A DNA stretch of 12,036 nucleotides from Deltaproteobacteria bacterium (GTDB taxonomy: Bacteria > Myxococcota > B64-G9): NCBI GenBank assembly GCA_003647095.1, contig QMME01000090.1, positions 1 to 12,036 of the forward strand, read 5' to 3'. Numbering within the stretch: position 1 is the stretch's first letter; each line of letters opens with the position of its first letter. A program made the position numbers and the translations under genes. Positions 1-10,500 of the stretch are shown here, in pieces. The notes under the pieces were generated by a model, which saw only the letters and a program-made list of their open reading frames with translations, was not told where the DNA came from and did not search any database.

Positions 1-1
1 C

Positions 2-1507
2 GGGCTGGCCCAGGATCTCTACCGGCGCATCCTCGCCCTGGACGTGCACAACCGCACCGCCCTGGATGGCCTGGCCGAGTTGTACCGCAAGCAGGGAGAC
101 TGGCGGCAACTGGCCCTGATCCTGGAACAGATGGCCCTGATGTCCGCGGACGCCGTCGAACGCGCCGACCTGTTCTCCCAGCTGGGCAACATCTACTCCG
201 AGCGGCTCAACCGGCAAGACCGGGCCCTGGTCGCCTGGCAGCATGCCCTGGCCGCGGACGGCAAGCGGGTGGAGATCATCAACGCCCTGCACCGCCTCTA
301 CATGCAGCGGGGGGCCTTTGCGCGGGCCTGGCAGTTGCTGGAGCACGAGCAGCAGTGCGGTGTCACCGGCCCGGAACAGATGGGCGAGAAGTTTCTCGAG
401 TTCGGCCGCAGCCTGCTGGCGGAACCCCTGCACGAGGATACCTGCCGCCAGGCCCTGGAACGGGCCGCGCAGCTGCTGCCGGATGCCGGTCCCACCCGGC
501 AGGTGCTGGCCCAGCTCGAAGAGAACCTGGCCGATCGCGAGAAGCACATCAAGCGCCTGCGGGTGGAGGCCGTGGAGTCGCCGGACAAGGCCCGCGCGGT
601 GTCGTTGTACCGCCAGATCGCGGAGATCTACTTCCTGATGGGGGATCACCAGAAGGAGGTGGAAGAGAACCTGGGCAAGTGCAACCTGCTCAGTCCCGGC
701 AACCAGCGGGTGCTGGAATTCATGGAGCACTACTACCTGCAGAAACGCCAGCCCAAGGAGTTGCTGGATCGCCTGGAGGAAATGGCCGGGCGCGCGGCCG
801 ATCCCCGGGTGGCGGTTCCCCTGCTGGAGAGAATCGCCATGCACTCGCTGGTTCACCTCCAGGATCGCAAGGCGGCGACGGCAACCTACCTGCGCATCCT
901 GGAGATCGAGCCCGGTCACCAGGCGGCCCTGGCCTCGCTGGTGGAGTCCTACCAGGAGGAGGGACGCTGGGCCGAGGTGGTGGAACTGATGCGTTCCCAG
1001 GCCGAGCGCCTGCAGGAACCCCTGGAGAAGGCCAACCTGCTGCTGGAAGTGGCCCGGATAACCTCGGAGCACCTGCGCGATCCCCAGGCCGCCCACTTCG
1101 TCTACGAGGAAGTGCTGCGCCTGGACGGGGAAAACCAGCCTGCCGCCGCCGCCCTGGTCGGCTGGTACGAGAAGCACCAGGAATGGTCCTCGCTGGTCAA
1201 CTGCCTGGAGATCCTGCTGCGGGGAGCCACCGAGAAGAAAGAGCGGCTCAAGCTGCTGGAGCGACTGGCGGCGGTTCATGCCGACAAGCGCCAGGACGCC
1301 GTCGAGGCCTTTCGGGCCCGGGTGCGCGCCCTGGCCATCGATCCGGGCAAGAAGAAGCTGCTCAAGGAGGTGGTCGACCTGGGCAACCAGACCGGCCATT
1401 ACCAGGAGCTGGTGGGGGCGCTGGCGGCGGCCGCCGATTCCGGCGGCGTGAAGGGCAAGGCGCTGCTGGAGATCCTTTCCTCCATGGCTGACATCTACGA
1501 GCAGAGA
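2..1507 (+). repeat. N-terminal zone of degenerate TPR units, irregular spacing
   Basis: The repeat register is visible here but loose. Unit anchors (first residue of the LGDxExA-type motif) fall at 206, 428, 638, 857, 1073 and 1280, giving steps of 222, 210, 219, 216, 207, then 228 to the next zone. The units starting near 428 and 638 are the most diverged: they lack the IDP turn and the GRW turn, and read more like generic amphipathic helices. From 857 the usual wording returns (YLRILEIEPGH, QEEGRWAEVVELM). The unit at 1280 matches the later super-repeat lead units (EWSSLV, EKKERLKLL, then AxxxR-A-IDP) but has no extra helix before it. The zone could be the eroded start of the super-repeat block or a distinct N-terminal surface. 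Confidence 0.8.
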
Positions 1508-4500
1508 CTCAACATGCCCGGGGAGGCCATTCACGTCTGGCAGCGCGTGCTCGAGCTGGAACCGAAGAGCATGCCCGCCCTGGATGCCCTGGAGCGCCTG
1601 CAGTCCAGCGGCGGGGGCAGCGTGGAACTGGTGGATGTCTATCAACGCCAGCTCGAGCTGGTGCGTTCGGGGGAGAAGAAGAAGGAGCTGCTGTTCAAGC
1701 TGGCGGAGATCTACTCGGAGCGCATGGCCGACTACGAACGGGCGGTGAACACCTTGCAGCAAGTGGTGGAGATAGATGCCGATGATGTTCACGCCTGGAG
1801 CCGGCTGGCCGATCTGGAGGAGCGGGAGGGACACTGGGAGCAGGCCGCCGCCGCGCTGGAAAAGTCTCTGGCGCGGGTGCGCGACTCGGCCCAGGCCAAT
1901 GTCATTCGCCGCCGCCTGGCGGAGATCTTCGAGCAACGGCTCAACGATACCGAGCGGGCCCTGGCACTGTGCGCGGACATTCTCGGGGACGAGTCCGTGG
2001 AAAACGACGTGGCGGCAGCGGCGGTGGCCATCCTGGAGCGCTTGCAGGGCCGGGGCGTCAGCCCGCTGAAGATAGCCCAGATCCTCCAGCCCTACTACGC
2101 GCTGGCCGGCGACTGGCGCCGCCACGTGGACATGCTGGAGCTGCGGCTGGAAACCTGTGACTCCGACGAGGAACGGCTCAACCTGCTCGATCAGATCGGC
2201 CGGGTCTACCAGGAGAAGCTGGATCAGCCGGAACTGGCCTACAACGCCTGGTCGCGTGCCTTTCGGCTGTCGCCGGCCGATGAGGAGATCTTCGACAAGG
2301 TATCCCGGCTGGCCGAGGAGACCGGCCGCCTGGAGGACCTGGCCGCACTGCTGGAAGAGGTGCAGGCCGGGACGGGGCAACCCTCGCTGGTGGTGGAGCT
2401 GCACGGGCGGCTGGGAGCCCTCTACGCCCAGCGCCTGAACCGTCCCCAGCAGGCCATTCGCTCCTACCGGGCCATGCTCGAGGCCCGCCCCGGCGACGTC
2501 GAGGTGTTGCAGATGCTCGAGGCGCTTTACCGGCAGACCGGGGCCTGGGAAGACCTGGCCCGCGCGGGCGAGGCCCTGATAGCCGGTTGCAGCGACGCCG
2601 AGGAGAAGAAGAGCAGGATGCTGGATCTGGCCGAGACCCTGGAGCAGAAGGTCCACGACCGTCCCGCGGCCATAGAGTGGTTGCGGAAGGTGCGAGAGGA
2701 ATTCGGCGACGACCGGGAAATCCTGCAGCGGCTGGACACCCTGCTGGAGGCGGCCGGGCAGTGGCCCGACCTGGCCGAGGTGCTGCAGCGCGAGATAGAG
2801 CTGGCCGATGCGGAAGAGGCCGCCGAGCTGAAACTGCGCCTGGGCCGGGTGCAGGCGGAGCGCATGGAAGAAGGGCAGCACGCGGTGGAGTACTACCGCC
2901 AGGTGCTGGAGGAGAAGCCGGACGACAGCCGGGCCATCGCCGGCCTGGAATCGTTGCTGGGACAGCCGGATGCCGCCGCCGCCGCCGCCGAGATCCTGCG
3001 CCCGGTGCTGGAGTCGCGCAAGGAGTGGCAGAAGCTGGTGGGCGTGCTCGAGGTGCTGGCCGACAAGGCGGAGCAGGCGCAGGAACGCCTGCCCTACCTG
3101 GTCCAGGTGGCCAACCTGTTCGAGACCCGGCTGGAACAGCCGGAGAAGTCGTTTTCCGCCCTGCGCCGGGCACTGGTGATTGATCCCGGCAAGACCGAGG
3201 TGTTGCAGGCCCTGCGCCGGCTGGCCGAGAAGCTGGCCGCCTACGGCGAACTGGCGGCGGCCCTGGAAGATGCCGTGGGCAGCAGCGAGGACCCTTCGCT
3301 GCGGGTGCCGTTGCTGCAGGAACTGGCCGGGCTCTATCGCGACAAGCTCAGGCGGCCGGAACTGGCTGCCACCTCGTTGCGCCGCCTGCTGGAAGTGGAG
3401 CCGGACAACGGCACCGCGCTGGCTTCCCTGGAGACTCTCTACCGGGAATCGAAATCGCTGCAGGAGCTGGCCTGGGTCCTGGAAAGACAGGCCGAGCTGA
3501 CCGGCGACGCCGACCAGCAACGCGACCGGCTGGTGCAGGTGGCGCAGATCCGCGAGGAGCAGCTGGGGGATCTCGAGGGGGCGATGCAGATCTACCAGCG
3601 CATCTTCGAGCGGCACCCGGACGATCTGCAGGCCGCCAAGCAGCTCGATCGCCTCTACCGCGAAACCGGGCGCTGGGCCGAGGATGCCGAGTTACTGCCG
3701 CGCCTGGCCAAGCTGTCCAAGAACACGCTCAGTGTCATCGATTACCTTACCCGCCTGGCGGAGATCACCTCCGAGCGGCTGGACGATCCCCGGGGCGCGG
3801 TCCAGATCCTCCGCCAGGTGCTGGAGGCCAAGCCCAATCACTCCGACAGCGTCGAGCGGCTCGAGCAGTTGTTGCGCGACGAACGCAGCCGGCTGGCCGC
3901 GGCCGAGGTGCTGGAAGGGGTGTACCGGGCCACCAGCGAGTGGCGCAAGCTGGCGGCGGTGCTGGAGATGCAGCTGGCTGCCAGCGCGGATGGCGCCCAG
4001 CGCCTGCGCCTGTTCGGGCAGCTGCGGGAACTGTACGAGGAGCGCATGGGAGAGCAGGCGCTGGCCTTCAACGTGGCGGCCCGGGCCTTCAAGGAGCAGC
4101 CGCAGGATGACGGCGTGTTCCAGGATCTGGTTCGGCTGGCCGAGCAGGCCCGCCTGCACGAGGAGCTGGTGGGCACCCTGATGGATGTCAGTGACCACCA
4201 CGTGGGCAGCGAACTGGGCGTGGTGCTGAGCAAGCGCGTGGCGCACCTGCAGGAGAAGCTGCTGGGACAGCGCCAGGAGGCCATTGCCAGGTGGCAACAG
4301 CTGTGGGAGACGCAGGGCGCGGACGAGGAGATACTGGCGGCGCTGGAGCGGCTGTACCGCGAGGAGGGGAATTTCGCCGAACTGGTCAAGGTGTACCAGG
4401 CGCAGTTCGAACTGGCCGGGGACGACGAGCAGAAGAAAGACCTGTTGTTCCGCACGGCGGCCTGCCTGGCCGAGGGACTGGAAGACAACGGCGGCGCCAT

Positions 4501-7500
4501 CGCCGCCTACGAGCAGATCCTGCAGATAGACGCCACGGACCGCCGGGCCCTGCACTTGCTGGCGGGATTGCTGGAGTCTGCCGGGCGCTGGGCGGAGTTG
4601 CTGCGCGTGCTGGATGCCCAGATGGCCGTTCTCACCGGCGGCGAGGTCGGCCAGCCGGAGCGCGACCAGATCGAATCCATCCTGCTGCACAAGGCCGAAA
4701 TCTGCCTGAACCAGCTCGATGACGTGCAGCAGGGAATGCAGGCTGCCGCCCAGGCACTGGAGATGAAGCCCGCGGATGCCCGGGTGATGGAACTGCTGGA
4801 ACAGTGCCTGCCCCGGGAAGACCAGCGCCAGGCGGCGGCCCAGCTGCTGGAGCCGGTGTACCGGCGCCAGGGGGACTTCAAGAAGCTGGTGGCCATCCTG
4901 GAGGTCCAGCTGGCGGCCCAGTCGACGGACGAGCAGCGGCAGCGGTTGTACCGGGAACTGATGCGCCTCTACGAGGAAGAACTGGGCCAGAAGCCGCTGG
5001 CCTTCACCGTGGCCTGCCGGGCCTTCCGCCAGTACTACGCCGATTCCGGTATCCGCGCCGACCTGGAACGGCTGGCCGAGCAGACCGGGTCCCAGGAGGA
5101 ACTGGCCGCGGTTTACGAGGAGATGGTGGAGCAGGCGCGCGACAGCGAGGCGGGGCCCGAGATCGAGAGGCGACTGGCCCAGCTCAAGGAAGCCTACCTG
5201 GAGGACAAGGACGAGGCGGTATCCCACTGGCGCCACGTACTGGCCAGCAACCCCGATGACCCGGAGGCATTGCGGGCGCTGGAGAGGTTGTACCGCGAGC
5301 GCGGCCTGCACGGAGAGCTGGTGGGAATATTGCGGCACATGGCCACCCTGGAAAGCGACAACGATCGCAAGAAAGACCTCTTCCACGAAGTGGCCAGCCT
5401 GATGGAAGAGCGCCTGGGACGCGACGATGGCGCCATTGATGCCTACCGCGAGATCCTGGCCATCGATGCCGGTGACCTGGCGGTGCTGAAGCTGCTCGAT
5501 CGCCTGCTGCAGCGCCAGGGACGCTGGGAGGAACTGGTAGAGGTCCTGCAGACCGAGATGTCCCTGGCCGCCGAGAGCGAACTTCCCGGGTTGCGCCTGC
5601 GCCTGGCCCGGCTCCACCGGCAACAGCTGGGCAACCCGGAAACGGCCGTGCAGTTGTACCAGCAGGTACTGGAGCAGGAAGCCGACAACCAGCAGGCCGT
5701 GGCCGACCTGCTGGAGATGTTCGAATCGGTGGAGCTGCGCCACCTGGTCGTCGATGCCCTGGTGGGACCATTGCAGCGCAACCAGGACTGGAAGAGCCTG
5801 GTGGCGGTGCTCGACGCCAAGGCTCGCCTGGCCCAGCAAGCGGACGAGAAGAAGTCCGCCTGGCTGGCCATGGCCGAGTTGTACGAGCGGCAGCTGGGGC
5901 AGAAGGAACTGGCCATGACCATCCTGGGGCGGGCCTTTGCCGTCGATCCCCAGGACGAGCAGGTGCGTTTGAGCCTGGAGCGCCTGGCGGCGGAGACGGA
6001 CTCCTTCGAGATGCTCTCGGCCGTGTACGAACAGGGCCTGGAGATGGTGGAGGACAAGACCATCAGGCAGGTGTTGCACCGGCGCCTGGCCGGGCTGTAC
6101 CTGCAGAGGCTGCAGGAGCCGGAACAGGCGCTGGAGCACCTGGAAGCCGTGGTGGAACTGACGGAGAACGACGAGGAGGCCATGCTGGCCCTGGAAAACG
6201 CCTATCGCCAGCGCGGCGAGCCGGAGAAGCTGGTGAAGGTGCTGCGCAAGCGGGCCCGGGCCAGCAGCGACGAGGAGGCCAGGGTGGCCATCCTCTACGA
6301 GATCGCCACCATTCACCAGGAACAGCTGGATGATCTGGGCGGAGCCATCCAGGCCTTCCGGCAGGTGCTCGAGGTACGCCCCGGGGACCTGAACGCCCTG
6401 CGCATGCTGGATCGCCTGTGCGTGGAGCAGGGCCGCATCAAGGATCTGGCCGAGGTGCTGCAGCTGGAAATCCAGGTTCTGCAGCAGGCCGGGCAGACGG
6501 CGGAGGCCCTGGACACCATGCTGCGGTTGGCCAGGCTGGTGGAACAGGAGTTCAAGGACAGCGAGCGGGCGGGGCAACTGCTGGCGCAGATACTGGAGAT
6601 AGATCCGGGCCACCAGCCCACGGTGGAGTACCTGGAGGAGGCCCTGGTGGAAGGCCGTTCCCTGGAGGGCCTGGCCGGCCTGCTGGAGCGGGCTTACCAG
6701 GGCAGCGGCAACTGGCAGAAGTACATCGACATCCTCGAGTCGCAGGTTCGCCAGTCGCGGGTAATGGCCCGGCGCCTGGAACTGCTCAAGAAGATCGCCG
6801 AGATCCAGGAGCACCAGCTGGGCCTGAAGACGCTGGCTTTCAATACCACGGTTCGCATGTTCCACGAGGATCTGGCCAACTCCGAGATCCGTGCCGAGCT
6901 GGAACGGCTGGCCGTGGAAGACGAGAACCTCGAGGCGCTGGCCGCCGTTTACGAGGAGGAGCTGGACAACATCGAGGAACCGACCGTGGGAGTGGCCATC
7001 GCCCTGAAGGTGGCCGAGATCCAGCGCGGCGAGATGGAAGACGACGACGAGGCCATTCGCTTCTACCGGGCGGCCCTGCGTTTCGATGCCAGGAACCTGG
7101 AGGCCCTCAACGCCCTGGACGAACTCTACGGCCGCCGCGACGATACCGAAAACCTGGTGGAGGTGTTGAGCCGCAAGGTCGACCTGCTGGAAGAACCAGC
7201 GGAGAGGGCCCGGATACTGTTCCGGCTGGGCCGGCTCATGTACGAGAAGCTGGAAGCGGGTGGCAAGGCGGTGGGGTATTTCCGCAAGGTGCTGGAACTG
7301 GAACCCGGCCACGTCGACAGCCTGCGCCTGCTGGAGCGCATTTTCGCCGAGCTGGGCGAGCACGAGTCGATGTACGAAGTGCTGCGGGCCCGCCTGGAAT
7401 ACACCACTGACGCGGGCGAAAAGGTGGAACTGGTGGCCCGCCTGGCCGACCTGGCGGCGGATCAGCTGGGGCGTCCGCAGGAGGCCATAGAACTGTGGGA

Positions 7501-10500
7501 AGGCGTGGCCGAGGACGAGCAGTTCGCGGAAGACGCCTACGAGGCCCTGGACCTGCTCTACGAGCAGACTGAGCGCTGGGCCGACCTGGCTGCCTTGACC
7601 GAGAAGCGCATGCAGGCCACCGCCGACCCGGAGAAGGTCGCGGTGCTCAGTGGCCGCCTGGGATGGGTCAAGGGCGAGAAGCTGGGTGAACTGGAAGACG
7701 CCAAGCGCCACTACCAGGAAGTGCTGCGCCTGGATCCCAAGGATGCCAACGCCCTGCAATCGTTGCGGGGTATCTATTCCTCGGCCGGCGAGTGGGAGCA
7801 ACTGCTGGGGGTGTTGCGACGCCTGGTGCAGCTGCAGGAAGACATGATCGGCGTCAAGCAGATCCGCTTCGAGCTGGCGGAAGTGCTGGGCAGCAAGCTG
7901 GAGCGGCACCAGGAAGCCATCGAGGCGGCCAAGCGGGCCGCCGACATCGAGCCGCACACGGCCGAAGACCTGGAACGACTGGCACGGATCTTCCAGGCCA
8001 ACGAGGCCTGGCAGGACGCGGTGCAGGTGCTGGAGCAGGCGGTCGAGAAGAAGGAGAGCGACAGCGACAAGATCGACGCCCTGCTCGAAGTGGCTTCCAT
8101 CTGGCGGGACAAGATCGAGCGTCCCCTGGGAGCGGCGCCGGTCTACGAGAAGATCCTGCAGATCGATCCTTTCCACGAGAACGCCTTCCGGGCCGCCGAG
8201 AAGATCTACCGCGACAACAAGGAGTGGCGGCGGCTCACCGCTCTGCTCGAGGGGCGCCTGAACAACATCCGCGAGCGGCGCGATCGGATGGAGCTGATCA
8301 AGGAAATCGCCACCATCTACGAGGAGCGGTTGGGCCAGAAGGAACTGGCCTTTGCCCGCTACTGTGCCGCTTTTCGCGAGGACTTCTCCGACGACCAGGT
8401 CCTGGCCAAGCTGGAGTCCCTGGCCGAGGAGACCGAGGACTATGAAACCCTGCTGGAGGTGCTGGAAGACGCCATCGAGGAGCTCGGCAGCGGGGCCCGG
8501 GTGGTTCGCCTCTACCGCAAGATTGCCGACATCTACCGCACCCACCAGCAGGACAACGAGCGGGCGGAGCAGTTCCTGCGCCAGGCCACGGAACTCGATC
8601 CCCGGGAGACCGCTGCTCTCGATGCGCTGGCCGATCTGCTGGAGGAGCAGGAACGCTGGGAAGACCTCATCGCCGTGCTGGAGAAGAAGTACGAGCGTTC
8701 CGACGAGCTGGAACAGCGCAAGGAGGTTCGCCGGCGGATAGCCGTGCTGCAGGAGGAGCGCCTGGATCGCGTGGACCTGGCCGTCGAGAGTTACCGGCGT
8801 ATCCTGGAACTCGACGGCCGTGACGGCCTGGCCATCCAGTCCTTGATTCGCTTGCTGCAGACGCAGCAGCGCTGGCAGGAGCTGATCCAGGTCCTGCACC
8901 GGGCCGCGGAGCAGGCCGAGGATCGCCAGATTACCACCAACCACCTGTTCAACATCGCCTCCATCTGGGAGACCGAACTCGACAGCGACGAGGAGGCCAT
9001 AGCCGCCTACCAGGCCGTGCTGGAAGTGGACGAGGGCCACCTGGAGAGCCTCAAGGCGCTGGAGCGCATCTACACCAGGCTGGATCGCTGGAGCGAGTTG
9101 CTGGGAGTATTCGAGCGCCAGGTGGAGCTGGTGGAGCAGACCGAGGAGAAGATCCGCCTCTACAACAAGATGGGCAGCATCTGGGAGGAGCGCTTCGCCA
9201 ACCTGGAAAACGCCCAGGGTTGCCACGAGAGCATCCTGGCGCTGGACCCGAACTGCCTGCCCTCGGTCAAGGCCCTGGAGAGGCTCACCCGGCGCATGGG
9301 AGAGTTCGAGAAGCTCATCGAATTGTACCACCGGCACCTGGAGCTGATCGAGGATCGCGGCGAAAAGGTGGAGATCTACCTGGCCATCGGCGATGTCTGG
9401 TACCGGGAGATGAGCCGGGTGGACAGGGCCGAGGAGGTGTTCAGCAAGGCCCTGGAGGTCGATGGACAGTCGCGGCCGGCCATCCATGCCCTGGGACAAC
9501 TCTACGAGAAGAGCGGCAACTGGTTCAACGCCATCGAGATGTTGCAGAAGGAAGCCGAGCTGTGCGGGGCTTCCCCCGAGGCGGTCGACCTGTACTACCG
9601 CATGGGCAAGATCAACGAGGACGTGCTGCTCGATTCCGGGGCTGCCCGCGAGGCCTATACCCGGGCCCTGGCCATAGATCCTTCCTACCTGCCGGCCATC
9701 AAGGCACTCAAGCTCATCCATTACCTCGACAAGGATTTCGACAAGTACCTGGAGATGATGGTCCAGGAGGCCGAGCACACCGAGGACGTGGAGGAAAGGA
9801 CCAGGCTTTTCTACGAGATCGGCAAGTTCCTGCAGGAGCACTACGAGGACACCAGCCAGGCCGCCGGTTACTACGAGCAATCACTGCAGCTGACGGCAGA
9901 TTTCCTGCCCGCCGCCAAGCCGCTGGCCGACATCTACTTCCGCACCGAGCAATGGGAAAAGGCCGAGAGCATGATGGAAGTGGTCGTCCAGGGCCTGGAC
10001 CGCAACAGCGAGGCCCGGGAACTGTGCCGCCAGTACTATCGCCTGGGCTACATTACCGAGAAGCTGGGCAAGGGAGAACGGGCGCTGGAACACTACCGCC
10101 AGTCTTACGAGCTGGACGCCACCTACTTGCCCGCCCTGGAAGGCCTGGGCAACGCGCTTATCAAGGCCGAGCAGTGGGAGGAAGCCTACCGCATCTACCA
10201 GACCATCCTCATTCATCACCGCGACAGCCTGTCCGATGCCGAGGTGGCCGAGCTGTACTGGCAGATCGGTGACATCAACTTCCAGATGAAGGAGAACGAG
10301 CGGGCCATCGCTTCCTTCAAGAAGGCCCTGGAGATAGACGATACCCACCTGGCCAGCCTGCAGTACATCGTCAGCATCTACCAGGAGCAGGAACTCTGGG
10401 AGGAGGCCTACGACTACAGCCTGAAGATGGTGGACGCGCTCGAGGACGATGACTTGCTGGAGCATTACCTGCGCCTGGGCGACATGTGCCGGGAAAAGCT

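Larger units (their letters stand above)
1508..6817 (+). repeat. Higher-order TPR super-repeat block (four units plus an inserted helix)
   Basis: Unit anchors are at 1508, 1724, 1940, 2219, 2435, 2651, 2864, 3131, 3347, 3563, 3779, 4046, 4262, 4478, 4715, 4982, 5198, 5414, 5627, 5894, 6110, 6326 and 6551, then 6818. Most steps are 216 bases, but every fourth step is 279 (first) or exactly 267 (the next five). Copies of the super-repeat therefore start at 2219, 3131, 4046, 4982 and 5894, with periods of 912, 915, 936, 912 and 924 bases (304, 305, 312, 304 and 308 residues). The unit after each long step has its own signature: LGQKELAF or a variant at the anchor (LDQPELAY, LEQPEKSF, MGEQALAF, LGQKPLAF, LGQKELAM, LGLKTLAF), usually an R-A-F triplet soon after, and LERLAEET-like wording further on. 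The copies are clearly homologous in protein but well diverged in DNA. Confidence 0.9.

Noticed and set aside
355..1491. 378-codon + strand frame rich in Gly, Pro, Arg and Ala
   Set aside because: It is a +2 shadow of the high-GC coding frame. Its low-complexity composition has no motif, and the overlapping frame has clear TPR sequence throughout.
6418..7410. 330-codon + strand frame (and similar ones at 9220-10272 and 7792-8445)
   Set aside because: Out-of-frame translations of the repeat array, with Gly/Arg/Pro-rich composition and no recognisable domain.
1508..9841. CRISPR array or DNA tandem repeat
   Set aside because: The periodicity is at the protein level. The DNA of successive units is diverged, and no conserved repeat/spacer pattern or near-identical tandem copies are visible.
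3692..9880. 2,062-codon open frame on the minus strand
   Set aside because: It lies in exact codon register opposite the TPR gene, and its Leu/Gln/Val/His/Gly-rich composition is what reverse-complemented CTG, GAG and CAG codons give. It shows no family motif and ends at a sense TTA and a sense TCA.
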